In this document: positions 11,901 through 21,349 of the stretch, one piece after another
How the letters are laid out: the number at the start of each line of letters is the position of its first letter
How positions within the stretch are numbered: position 1 is the first letter of the stretch
DNA from: Actinostola sp. cb2023
Taxonomy: Eukaryota > Cnidaria > Anthozoa > Actiniaria > Actinostolidae
Assembly (NCBI GenBank): GCA_033675265.1
Contig: JAUJYZ010001313.1
Span: 97,001 to 161,000 of the forward strand
DNA length: 64,000 nt
Direction of reading: 5' to 3'
Program-made: the position numbers and the translations under genes
The notes under the pieces: generated by a model
What the model was told of the DNA's origin: nothing
The model's input: the letters and a program-made list of their open reading frames with translations, nothing else
The model's database searches: none

Positions 11901-14900
11901 AAGATGGCGAACAATGGAACAATATAACTGATGTCGAAATGGCTTTAATATGATATTAATTGAAGCTGGACACGTCGGGAATGGCCTTTCTGTACGGACG
12001 TCGTTCAAGACTCGAGGAACGGTGCTTCGTTATGATGGAAATAATTTGCAAAGCCGTATTCTGTTTTTCTTATTGCTTCCAATCAAGCCAGGATTCGTAA
12101 TCTCTTTTCAATCCTAGCCTTGACAAAATCTTGGATTACAAGCTGTCCAATGAGATGCAGGCTTGGTATCTGAAATCCCGGTTAATCCTTGTCCTAATCC
12201 ACGTTTACTGTCAATAAAAACCGATTCTTTTCATTTTCTTTTATCTTTCTTAATCCGTCTGAATCCCACATGGTTTTGATAATCCGGATCTCTTAAATCC
12301 CTTTTGTCATTGCAAATATCTTGTTCCCAAAGACTTCTTTATACAAGATACGACCAAAGCTTCTTGCTAGTATACGCTGTCTTCAAGTCGTACTCAAATC
12401 TCCCTCTGATAAACGCGATGGAGTTCACTTTTAGAACGCCTAACGGGCGTCTCAAGAAAGCGTTTGATCCGGAAACTACTTTGAAAGAAGTCAAGAATAT
12501 CATTGGAAGGACTATTGGCGTCGCTGTTGCGGAGTTGTTGGTCGGCTTCCCACCCAAACCAGTCCAAGGAACAACTTTAGAAGCTGTGAGCAATAACGAA
12601 GTCGTCACCATCGCTGAAGGTAAAGTTTGTATTCGTCTATTGAAAAGTTGAGAGACTTTATTGTTGGTACTAAATAAGGATTATTATGCACTTGTTTTGG
12701 TTTGGCCATGCAGGTTTCGCTGCATGCTGCGTAGCGCCGTCCTGTATTGATATTGAACAAACTCTAACACGGCTAGCTGCACGATGGGAATTGAAGCGAA
12801 AAAGGAACTTTATCCTTTAAATATAAAGCTTTCTTGGTGACTCTTTCTTTTATATGGTTTGAAAGAGAAAAGTCAACCGAGCACTGCTGGATTTAATTTA
12901 ATTTGTGGACGCATTTTGAGGCCAGCGTTTCGACTGTCTTGATGTCTTCTACCAAATATAGCTAGTAATTGCCGAGTTGTGGTAGAATCCAGTTATGTTC
13001 ATTTTTCTTTGTCGTTTTGGCAGATAATATTGCTAACAATATCTGCTTTCTTTTAAGTGAAATTGCGGCCCTTTCATTGTATGTTCTTTTGTGAATATAT
13101 TTTATTGATACGTAAGTAAATAACTATTATTGTTATTATATTCAGGTCCCGATATTCAGATAATTAAGATCAAAGAGGAGCCAATAGAGTCCCGCCAGGC
13201 GCGGGACCGTCCCGTGCGAGTAATCGAAGCAAAACGACTGATTTCAGCCGAAATTAACCAACAAAAAATCGCCCAGAAAGTCATCTGCAGAGTTATCTTA
13301 GGGGTGTCCCAGGGCCGGCTTTGCCAACTAATGCAAGATACAGTTTACGATAACACTATCCTTTCTAAGCCCTACCCGAACAAGTCTTTACAGCATTACC
13401 ACAAGATTTACGAGTTTTTAACCCAAAGAAGCCCCATGGAACGCCATAATCTGTACTGCTCGGCAGCGTGGAGGATCGAGAAGGAGCGACTTCAGAAAAA
13501 GGAGTCGTACAATTGCACCATGACTCCGTCGAGCTCCAACGGAGAACTGCGAGTTTCGCCACGGCTCAGGATAGGGACACGCGGCAAGAGGACCTATATC
13601 CCCAACTTCGCCAAGAAAGCGATGGAAAACTACTTTATAAACACAAGTCGCTTCATTACTCAAGAAACGAGGGAGTTCTTTTCAAGGCAGCTGAACTTAC
13701 CCGAAGAAACGATTCAGTTTTATTTTAAGAACCTTAGAGCGAGAGAAAAAAAGGGGTCTTTTATCCCTGTCAGCTAAACTAATCAACGCGTAATGTTTGT
13801 ATAGTGAGTAATAGTATAATGGGACGCATAAACGCTGATAACATTGTACTATATCTTTGTGTTTGCGCATAGCATATATACAGACACAGCCGTAGAACGC
13901 CAGCTCTATATACAGAAAAACACCGGTATAAATTCCAAAAAAAGAAATCATGTTTTATTGTTTTGCCCCCCAGAGAGCGTATCTTGCAAGACGGACACAG
14001 CCGTAGAACGCACCAATTCACGGCCGGAACAACATGCCGTCAACGAATCGCTTTGCATAAGTTCAAAGTCTCAATTCCAGTCCAATAATTAATAGTTGTT
14101 ATTGTTTCGCTGAACTAGTAGATAGCATAGCATAGCTTTTGTGTTTGCGAATAGCGTTTCTTGCAAGACGGACGCAGCCGTAGAACGCTCTATAATTCAC
14201 GGAACAACACAGTCAATTGCTTTGCATAAGTCTCAATTCCAATAAGAAATGATTTTTATTGTTTCGCCTCCCAGATTAGGGATTAGTTTCGTCAGTCGAT
14301 AAAGTAAGTCATGTTGGTTCAGTTAGTGCGGTCATAAAGAGTGACAAGAAAATACAAACTTACTGATAATCCGCTCCACTTCTGTTGTTTGTTCAGGCAG
14401 TCTCCCAAGCCTGATTATCCCTCCTACTGAATTAAGCACAGACGATTTAAAACTGTGTCGCTTAGGTTTTGTAAATATGGAACTGTCGTTTACTGGGGTG
14501 TCATTCCAGTGGACAATAAACAGAACTAGAAATATTTTGTAACATTTTGACGTCGCGTTTGGGCGTTTTCACATTTACCGTATGCGGCTCTTTTGGGTCC
14601 AAATTGGCAAAGCGCAGTATTACTTTGGTACACAGCTGAAAAAAGCAAGCAGAAGCGCAAGCAGAAGCGCAAGCAGAAGCAGAAGCGCAAGCAGAAGCGC
14701 AAGTAGAAAGCGCAAGCAGAAGCGCAGAAGCGCAAAGCAGAAGCGCAAGCAGAAGCGCAAGCAGAAGCGCAAGCAGAAGCGCAAGCAGAAGCGCAAGCAG
14801 AAGCGCAAGCAGAAGCGCAAGCAGAAGCGCAAGCAGAAGCGCAAGCAGAAGCGCAAGCAGAAGCGCAAGCAGAAGCGCAAGCAGAAGCGCAAGCAGAAGC

Positions 14901-17900
14901 AGAAGCGCAAGCAGAAGCGCAAGCAAGCAAGCACAAGCGCAAGCAGAAGCGCAAGCAGAAGCGCAAGCAGAAGCGCAAGCAGAAGCGCAAGCAGAAGCGC
15001 AAGCAGAAGCGCAAGTACAAGAAGCTTTGTCAAGTGGAAATGGCCGGGCCTGACGCAAGCATAAGTTCAAGGATCAAAATATATATTGTGCTTGCGCTTT
15101 TATGTTTTCGTCATTGTGAGAAACAGGATTTACCTTATTGCTCTCGGTAGGGTTTCGCTGTATTGCAACTCGAACTTTCAACTGGTTTGATCGTGAACAC
15201 ATCTTAAGACATCTTATATACAACGAGTTGAAAAGGTCCGTAAGGACGAAACATGTTCTCATTATATAATGACTTTGTTGTACGTAAACATTTAGAACCA
15301 ATCAATATGACAAGAACATGTTAAGACGAACGCTAAATAGAATGAATGGGATAAGGGTCGTCATCAAATGTGTTATCATCATTATTTTAATCGTTGCCGT
15401 CATTATCATCAGCATCAGCATCATCGTCGTTTTGATCATCGTTATGGTCATCACCATCATCATTATGGTCATGCCATTCATCATCATCGCCATTATGGTC
15501 ATCATTGTCGTCATCATTATCAATATGGTCATCGAATCATATAGTCATCATTATTATGGTCATCGTCATCATCGCCATTATGGTCATCATCATCATCGCC
15601 ATTATGGTCATCGTCATCATCGCCATTATGGTCATCGCCATTATGGTCATCATCATCATCGCCATTATGGTCATCATTGTCGTCATCATTATCAATATGG
15701 TCATCGAATCATATAGTCATCATTATTATGGTCATCGTCATCATCGCCATTATGGTGATCATCATCATCGCCATTATGGTCATCATCATCATCGCCATTA
15801 TGGTCATCATCATCATCGCCATTATGGTCATCATCATCATCGCCATTATGGTCATCATCATCATCGCCATTATGGTCATCGTCATCATCGCCATATATGG
15901 TCATCGTAATCATCGCCATTATGGTCATCGTAATCATCGCCATTATGGTCATCGTCATCATCATCATAATCATCGTAATCGTAATCATAGTCATCATCAT
16001 CATAGTGGTCATCGTCAGTCATCATCATCATCTTTACTTGGTTCAATTATCATCATTACTGTTGGTTTTCTAGTTGACATTAATATTTTTTTATTCACTG
16101 CGAAAAATAAAAGCATAACGAAAACTAATAATCCCTAAAACTGTAATCTGACGCCACTACGCATACTCAGTAGGTGCGCCGTTTTTTGGTCATGTTGAAA
16201 ATGTACTGGAAAAAGATAATCCAAAACCTTGTTCCCAGTCTCTTCCTTTCCGGCCTAGGAACACGGTTAGGCCCAACACGAGAACTCCAAATCCCTGGGA
16301 ACGAGGAAGTAGTTGCCAACTCGGCGTGACACGGGCAGCTCGCCAGTAATACAATCAAACAACTTTCGTCAGGCCTATTTTTAAAGTGATTAAGGATTAT
16401 TGTGTTTACGTCTGAATCAGGATTACGTGGCTCAATGTATTAACACTTCGGTATTTTGATTTTTATCGCCTTTGCTTTCAGACTCTGTATGTATAACGCA
16501 GGCGATTGAACATACGGGGAAAACGTACGATGATATTGGAGAGATGTTCGCTGAACAGGTAGGGAGGGGTATCTATTGGGAAGTAATTTCCCTCAGTTTT
16601 GTTCTATCTTCTCTTCTTTCTTCCATTTCTATTTTCTTCTTTTTTCCTTTTCTCATCTTTTCTTTTCTTTGGTTCTTTTCTTTATTTATTTTATTTATTT
16701 TATTTATTTTATTTCTTTCTTTTATTTCTTTTATTTCTTTTCTTTCTTTTATTTCTTTCGTTTCTTTCTTTTCTTTCTTTTTTTTTCTTTTCTTTCTTTT
16801 CTTTCTTTCTTTTCTTTCTTTCTTTTCTTTCTTTTTTTTTTTTTCTTTCTTTCTTTTCTTTCTTTCTTTCTTTTCTTTTATTTAATTAATTAATTTATTT
16901 ATTCAATCAATGTAAATTATTTAGGTCTTATTAACCGAGCGGGAGGTCTGTACAGGAAAATCTTGACCGAGGTCGTGAAAGTACAGACCGAGCGCAGCGA
17001 GGTCTGTACCACGACCGAGGTCAAGATTTTCCTGTACAGACCGACCAAGCTCGGTTAATAAGAGTTTTATTATATGACCATTTTAGTAAACTAAAAATTA
17101 ACTCATTTTATTTGCATCTTACAAGCCTTACACTAGAATGGCTTCCCAGTATTTTTACTACATAACTTGTTTGAAAACCGGTTTGACAAGAAAGTGTGTG
17201 AAGCGAGGTATTTCTAGCTCGATGATGAATAACTAAAACAATCTTAAAATCGAACATTTCCTCGACTTTGGTGTTGAAAACATTGCGATACACCGAGGAA
17301 CTATGGATTTTTGATAAAAATGAACAAGAATGGTGAAGAAAATGGCAAGAAAGTTGAGGATTCTGTTGTGTTTTTGAATAAAATTGTAGTTGAAGTGCGC
17401 GCGCTACTGTCGCTATCATCACGTCGCCATCGAGCGCGCGCTGGGTTTGTTTTCTTCAGAATTTTGGTATTTTTCAGTGAAATACTCCTAATGTTTTGTT
17501 AATGTTTTGCTTATATTGTTAGGAGTGAAATTTGAGCTCTTTAAAAACCCACGAGTTTACATTTCTTCCAAATTGCACTCAAAACCATATGATAGAAACA
17601 ATGTTTACAGATTTTAAGATGCATGTGCGGACCGGTTATTACCGGAGAATCTAGACCGGGCCGAGAAAGAATCTAACCAATCAAATTGCTTGATTTGCTA
17701 GATACCAGGCTTCGAGATACTCGGTCATTTAATAAATAGTGTTAAATTATAATGTGTATTTGATGTTTATGGTATATATAATTGACATTAATATTATTTC
17801 TGATGAACCTATGTTTTTTTACAATGCAACAAAAATATTTTCTTTGGTTCTGTCCCCCCTCCCTCCTCCAAAATCCCAATCAACCCCCCCCACCCCCCTC

Positions 17901-20249
17901 CCCCCATCTCTAATATGCCAGCCCTTTTCTCTCCCTTCCTTATGTTGTCTTACTGATTTGTGTTTGTAGCCCAAGGAAGATTTTATTCCGTTAATCGATG
18001 GACTTAAAGAGTACTCAGGCATGTTGTCGACGTACCCAGAGATTCTTCAAGTACACAGAAGCTCGGTATCAAAAGTAAAAGATTTGCAAAAACAAAAAGA
18101 AGATGAGAAAGTCGAGGTGGGAATATATATATCACATAATTATATCATCGTCTTTATCATCATCATCATCATCATCTTGTCACCAATATCATCATATCAT
18201 CATCTTATCATCATCATCGTCTTTATCATCATCATCATCTTGTCACCAGTATCGTCATCATCATCATCATCATCTTATCATCATCATCGTCTTTATCATC
18301 ATCGTCGTCAGCATCATCTTGTCACCAGTATCATATTATCATCTTCGTCTTTATCATCATTGTCATCATTTTGCCCACCATATTTATCATCATCATCCTA
18401 ATATTGACATCAGTATCATCTTCGTATTATCATCAATATCATAATCGTCTTGATCATCATCGTCATCATCTTGCCCACCATATTTATCATCATCATCATA
18501 AATAACGTTTTAGGGGCATCATACAAGGGTATCGATGCTCTTTACGATATCTAACCTAAAGGCAACAGGCAAAAAATATATAATAATATCACATTTAAAA
18601 CAAGCTTGAGTCTTTAAAAAATGTATGTCTTTAGACATCATCATCATCGTCATCATCATCATCATCATAATAATAATAACAAGAATTTTAATAACGTGTC
18701 GTTAATGAACATCTAGCTTACAATAATTATGTAAACTAATTGGGGAAACCTTAGAGTGCAACTTAGAAAAGCTTGAAAACTAAATAACTAATTAGTACTA
18801 AATAGCACTAATGAAACAATAGAAATATCACTATTTAGTACTATTTAAAGTTAGTACTATTTCACGCTTTTCTAAATTGCACGGCTATCATCATCTTATC
18901 ATCGTTATCATCAATATCGTCAAAGCCACCACCACCATCGACATCGTCACAGTTCCATGTAGTTTTTTTGTGTACTGAATTTAGTGTCTCGTCTTGTTGT
19001 TCTGCAGGATAATCTTTTAGAAGACGTCTGTGATCGAGCTGACACTATAACTGCAGTATCGTTTGGTAAGTAGACGATTTTGTAGTAATTATTCAGGGGA
19101 GAGTGTTTTCCTCTCGTTCATTGCCTTTTCTGGTTTTCCTCCCGTTTGTTGACCGGAAGAGACTGGGAACCATTTCGAAATACCAATCCCTCCTCGTCCT
19201 CAAGTAGAATAGGTATCCCAGAGAGGATTGCGTGTGGTGCAGGGTATGGGTTCGAGTATATTGATAGACTTTGATGATACTTTACAGCGGAGATGAATCA
19301 TTTTCACCAACTACGATTAGCTGACTTCAAAAACATGATGCAGAGTTTCTTACGAGAACAAATATCATTTCATCAAAGAGTAAGTATTACAGTGTGCTAA
19401 TCGTGGTCTGTCTGTCCGACATTAACGCTTTCGAAAGATTAGACGTGAACCATCTAGCAGTCAGACAGATTGACAGGCAGGCAGGCAGACGGATCAATTG
19501 GTAGTCAGACGGATTGTTGGAATTTAACGCTTTCTATAAAGATTAGACGTGAACCATATAGCAGTCAGACAGATTGACAGAAAGACAGACAGTGAAATAG
19601 ACGTATTAATTGACAGCCAGACGGCCCGTCTAAATATGATATATAAACCGTCTGAGAGACAGACTTAGTATGTGCAGTGAACGGACCATTGGATAAATTA
19701 TATATATAGTGACCAAATGGCCGGCAGACGGACAGACAGACTGGCAGACACTAGACAGACGGACAGACAGACAAATGAAAGTAGACAGACAGACCGACAG
19801 ACAGACAAAGTAGACAGACAGACCGGCAGATAGACCGACAGACAGGCTGACAGACATGAAGACAGACAGATAGACCGGCAGACAGACAGATAGACCGGCA
19901 GACAGACAGGCAGATAGACCGGCAGACAGACAGATAGACCGGCAGATAGACCGGCAGACAGGCGGACATACAGACAGACAGGAAGCCAGACAGATAGACC
20001 GGCGTACAGACAGATAGACCGGCAGACGGACGGACGGAGTAGAGATCGACCCGGCGACGCACGGACGGACAGGCGGACATATTTGACTGTCTGGTAGATG
20101 GACACTTGAACTGGTATATTGTTTACATGAGAAATGCGACAAAAAAAGAATCTTATACTTTTGTATTTATGTTCACTTTTTCCTCTTTAAATCTTCAGAT
20201 AATAGACAAGCTAGAAGAATCTTATAAAATGTACGACTCTGTGCATTGA
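2939..20249 (+). CDS. SNX9/SNX18/SNX33: sorting nexin, SNX9/SNX18/SNX33 clade (C-terminal part: end of PX domain and BAR domain)
   Basis: The gene is partial at its 5' end. Nine in-frame exons joined by GT-AG introns: 2939-3072, 5697-5800, 8191-8294, 9607-9687, 16482-16558, 17970-18116, 19008-19065, 19288-19379, 20199-20249 (TGA). Together they encode 281 residues plus a split first codon. The first exon ([19 protein letters not shown], then NRICQHPVL) is the end of a PX domain. [10 protein letters not shown] follows, as in SNX9. The remaining exons ([40 protein letters not shown], ending KMYDSVH) match the family's C-terminal BAR/WASP-binding domain to the expected stop. These proteins bind phosphoinositides and curve membranes in endocytosis and macropinocytosis, usually with an N-terminal SH3 domain, which would lie upstream of the window. 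I cannot assign it to one vertebrate paralogue. Introns carry large tandem repeats and a nested gene. A possible AATAAA is at 20583-20588. Confidence 0.94.
3110..5290. repeat. minisatellite, about 30 copies of a 60-85 bp unit
   Basis: The conserved core GGCTGCGGTAGTGCTGG is followed by GATGATGGTGATAGTGATGG-type triplets and recurs about 30 times in the intron between sorting-nexin exons 3072 and 5697. Unit length varies by triplets. Because the unit is built from ATG/GAT triplets it is free of stops in several frames, giving long artefactual open frames on both strands (one minus-strand frame spans 3099-5405 with 768 codons of His/Ser/Thr/Ile repeats). Strong purine/pyrimidine asymmetry. Confidence 0.95.
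5825..5974. mobile_element. MITE family B, copy in SNX intron
   Basis: The ends are diverged versions of GAGTCGTTTTCRTATGAGTG and its complement (right end CCACTCATACGAAAACAACTC). The interior contains TACGGTACCGTGAC and TGGCTTCCTTTCTGAACCAA. It starts 25 bp after the donor of the exon ending at 5800. Related copies: 26831-27012, 53335-53484, and halves at about 6046-6090 and from 52357. Confidence 0.75.
6046..6090. mobile_element. MITE family B, right-end fragment
   Basis: ACGGTACTGTAACTTTCCC followed by ACTCATATGAAAATGACTCT matches the right terminus of family B. No left end is present nearby in the right orientation. Confidence 0.55.
6280..6593. mobile_element. inverted-repeat element
   Basis: The left arm has GAAGTGTGACGTCA and ATCAACTTTCGATCCTCG. 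The right arm has CGAGGATCGAAAGTTGAT and TGACGTCATCACTTC. It is a foldback element of about 310 bp in the SNX intron, with no coding content. Confidence 0.75.
7237..7512. mobile_element. MITE family E, copy 1
   Basis: The terminal inverted repeat is ACAGCTATTTCAAAAAAGGT on the left and, on the right, the inverse (GTTTTGAAATAGCTGT). The interior alternates GCGTATTGCACATTGCG-like tracts that also fold. The same terminal sequence bounds 54466-54742. Confidence 0.75.
7683..8010. mobile_element. inverted-repeat element
   Basis: GTAATTGCCCTATATCACTA and TGACGTCA at the left are mirrored by TGACGTAACGG and TAATGGTATAGGGCAATTCA (inverse sense) at the right. Length about 330 bp, non-coding, ending 180 bp before the SNX exon at 8191. 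Confidence 0.7.
8227..8935 (+). repeat. tandem repeat of the 3' part of an SNX exon including its 5' splice site (7 units)
   Basis: Units of about 100 bp begin GTCGATGGACGATAGTGTCA at 8227, 8335, 8434, 8533, 8633, 8734 and 8835. The first is the real exon (8191-8294). Each later unit repeats the last 68 bp of the exon and about 30 bp of following intron. The GGAT/GTAAGT donor is intact at 8295, 8401, 8601, 8701, 8802 and 8901, and is mutated to AT in the third unit. Units 2, 3 and 7 lack two bases (TGAG instead of TGTGAG), which creates a stop in the exon's frame. No unit has its own acceptor, as each is preceded by a C-rich CCCCCTGTCG junction. Confidence 0.95.
9118..9533. repeat. (GACT/GACC)n tetranucleotide array
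   Basis: An imperfect array of CTGACTGACTGACCGACCAA-type tetranucleotides. The period of four gives Ser/Val/Gln-rich open frames on the minus strand that are artefacts. It ends about 70 bp before the acceptor of the SNX exon at 9607. Confidence 0.95.
9886..10160. mobile_element. inverted-repeat element related to 27870-28030
   Basis: The left arm, with GTACTCCAGTTTCGCGTTGT and CGCATTTGTACAGG, is mirrored by CCTGTACAAATGCGTCTGTT and AGTACAGCGGTTAT. The internal GTTGATATTTGTGAATRATT plus TTACACTG also occurs around 27925-27950 in the GDI intron. It is preceded by the TGGGCTACCTGTGG motif. Confidence 0.65.
10359..10690. repeat. direct repeat, two copies of about 150 bp
   Basis: The block from TTGGGCTCCCTGTGGTAAC at 10359 to AAACGCTCAAATCAGCTT near 10510 is repeated almost exactly from 10534 to about 10687. 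The copies are about 175 bp apart, and both begin with the dispersed GGGCTCCCTGTGG motif. Intronic in the sorting nexin. An open frame across it has no recognisable product. Confidence 0.85.
10700..12417. other. intronic DNA upstream of the nested gene, nothing firm recognised
   Basis: AT-rich DNA of the SNX intron. Near 12085-12300 there are repeated GGATTA/TAATCC-type words that may be another foldback repeat. No coding segment with splice signals was found. Any promoter of the nested gene at 12418 would lie here; I see no clear TATA element at a fixed distance. Confidence 0.4.
12418..13777 (+). CDS. nested UBL-CUT-homeodomain protein, SATB-like (2 exons, 277 aa)
   Basis: Exon 1 is 12418-12619 and exon 2 is 13146-13777 (TAA). 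The intron has GTAAAG and TTCAG ends and preserves frame (phase 1). Start chosen: the ATG at 12418 opens the domain ([16 protein letters not shown]). Residues 1-67 look like a ubiquitin-like beta-grasp fold; [11 protein letters not shown] resembles the UBX-like N-terminus of OTU1/YOD1. Residues 75-79 (KIKEE) contain a sumoylation consensus. Residues about 94-172 form a CUT domain: SQGRLCQL, then NKSLQHY and SPMERHNLY, closest in my memory to the SATB second CUT. Residues about 213-272 are a homeodomain ending [15 protein letters not shown]. Trp48 is Tyr, as the aromatic pair replaces WF in CUT-class proteins, and Asn51 and Arg53 are kept. It is likely a nuclear DNA-binding regulator. It lies wholly in the SNX intron 9688-16481, same strand. 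SATB proteins have two CUTs and a different ubiquitin-like domain, so orthology is unproven. Confidence 0.78.
13850..14285 (+). repeat. diverged direct repeats in the probable 3' UTR of the nested gene
   Basis: TTGCAAGACGGACRCAGCCG plus TAGAACGC occurs at about 13985 and 14160, with a partial copy at about 13880 (ACAGACACAGCCGTAGAACG). Each is followed by a variant of TTGCATAAGTCTCAATTCCA and TTTTATTGTTTCGCC. Units are about 150-180 bp. They sit between the stop at 13777 and the AATAAA at 14515, so they may be transcribed. Confidence 0.7.
14515..14520 (+). terminator. candidate polyadenylation signal of nested gene
   Basis: This is the first clear AATAAA after the stop codon at 13777, about 740 bp downstream. 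Assignment rests on position only. Confidence 0.35.
14640..15020. repeat. 12-bp tandem repeat (AGCAGAAGCGCA)n
   Basis: About 30 copies of a 12-mer, nearly perfect in the middle (14740-14900). Since 12 is a multiple of three, open frames of Lys/Arg/Gln or Ala/Leu/Cys repeats appear on both strands. It is followed by GGCCTGACGCAAGCATAA, which recurs near 20955 (GGCCTGACGCAGGCATAA), so the array may have grown from the end of a dispersed element. Confidence 0.95.
15365..16040. repeat. ATC-rich minisatellite (CATCGCCATTATGGTCATCAT)n
   Basis: A 21-bp core, CATCGCCATTATGGTCATCA plus T, with ATC insertions, recurs about 20 times. A longer block, including ATCAATATGGTCATCGAATC, is itself duplicated (about 15505 and 15677). 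Open frames across it are artefacts of triplet periodicity. Confidence 0.95.
16590..16890 (+). repeat. long polypyrimidine (TTTC)n tract next to an exon donor
   Basis: About 300 bp of almost pure T/C on the plus strand start about 30 bp after the donor at 16559. Mirror-symmetric stretches of this type can form triplex DNA. In the pre-mRNA it would be a long polypyrimidine segment at the 5' end of the intron. Confidence 0.95.
16927..17062. mobile_element. palindromic foldback element
   Basis: CTTATTAACCGAGC opens and GCTCGGTTAATAAG closes the element. The arms contain GGTCTGTACAGGAAAATCTT plus GACC and its complement, and GACCGAGCGCAGCGAGGTC lies at the centre. It is an almost perfect hairpin of about 135 bp. 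Confidence 0.85.
18138..18500. repeat. (ATC)n-rich microsatellite
   Basis: Interrupted ATC triplets with repeated CTTGTCACCAGTATC and TTGCCCACCATATTTATC blocks, beginning about 20 bp after the donor at 18117. Smaller ATC tracts follow at about 18638-18670 and 18885-18950. Confidence 0.9.
19436..20060. repeat. (GACA/GATA/GGCA)n tetranucleotide array
   Basis: An imperfect array of AGACAGACAGATAGACCGGC-like tetranucleotides, densest at 19720-20035. It lies in the last SNX intron, ending about 140 bp before the final exon. A preceding 110-bp segment with TTAGACGTGAACCATMTAGC occurs twice (19438 and 19546). Confidence 0.92.
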
Positions 20250-20589
20250 TAGTAACAAGGAATGTATCTATAGACAATGCTAAACTTTTATTGTAGAACT
20301 TAACCGCCCAAACGTTACGTAAGTGTTGCGTAACCGTATATGTAGGTTACGGATTTACGTAACGCGAACTAAATATTAATTTGTAGGAAGTCAATGAGTT
20401 TGTGAAGGCTGAGAAAACATTTAGCTACCAAAAGCAGCGATGAAAACGAGCAACATTTCGACATGTATTTAAGACGTCGAGTTCAAAGTAAAGAGAATTG
20501 ATTTTGAACTTGACAACAAAGTATTGATATATTTTTATAATTTTTGTATTTCTTGTTTCTCAGTCCCATCAAACCGAGCGTAAATAAAT

Positions 20590-20668
20590 TCATGATCATC
20601 AGTATCATCATCACCATCATCATATTCATCATCATGCACCACCACACCATAATCATCACCGTCATCAT

Positions 20669-20700
<32 letters not shown>

Positions 20701-20715
20701 TCATCAATCATCATC
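20590..20715. repeat. (ATC)n microsatellite
   Basis: CATCATCACC-type repeats in the probable 3' UTR or just downstream of the sorting nexin, followed by AATAAAAATAAATAAA at about 20719. Confidence 0.88.
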
Positions 20716-20949
20716 ATCAATAAAAATAAATAAAAAATACAATCGTAATGTTCGTTTTTATCGCTACTTTCTTCGTAGTTCAATGACCATGTTTTGCCAA
20801 ATGTCTAAATAAGATTGTGCTTTTAAAGCTTCTAAAAAGTAATTAAACAAATCATATTTAATGTAGAGGCATAAGTTTTATCTTCAAATGCACGCGTAGC
20901 TTTAGATTACTTACTACTATGTAGTGAAGACTGAAATTTATCTTACTGC

Positions 20950-21075
20950 GAAAACGGGCCTGACGCAGGCATAATTAAGCATATGGATCAAAATATTTCC
21001 ATGTTGTACTTCTGCTTGCGTCGAGCTTATTTTCACTCGACAAATGCGCTCGTATCACTAGTGAAAGCCAGTCTT
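20950..21075. repeat. dispersed GGCCTGACGCARGCATAA repeat
   Basis: GGCCTGACGCAGGCATAA at about 20953, then GGATCAAAATAT and TGCTTGCGTCGAGC. The same words in the same order occur at 15045-15100 and, in part, at 5335-5480 (TGTGCTTGCGCTTATG, TGCTTGCGTCGCCAGTGAAA). Element class unknown. Confidence 0.6.
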
Positions 21076-21349
21076 AATGGAACGTAATTCAAACGGAAGA
21101 TTTAGACGCCGCCATTATGTTCAAACGAAGGGGATCCCTTGGTTTGAACTTTTTAGCAGCTTCAAATTTTGAGCCAAACAGAAACAAATTTAGACGATTT
21201 ATTTCGTTCAGTCATGGCGTAGAAATGCGTAGATGCACCTCATTCAGACTCGGAACACTTTACTGGCTTCCCGTTTTGTACCAATCACAAAGTTTTGAAA
21301 GTTCTTCTCGTCCAATCACATTGCGTCTAGCTCCACCTCGAACACTTAA

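Noticed and set aside
14501..15070. Ala/Cys/Leu- and Lys/Arg-rich open frames on both strands
   Set aside because: Artefact of a stop-free 12-bp tandem repeat.
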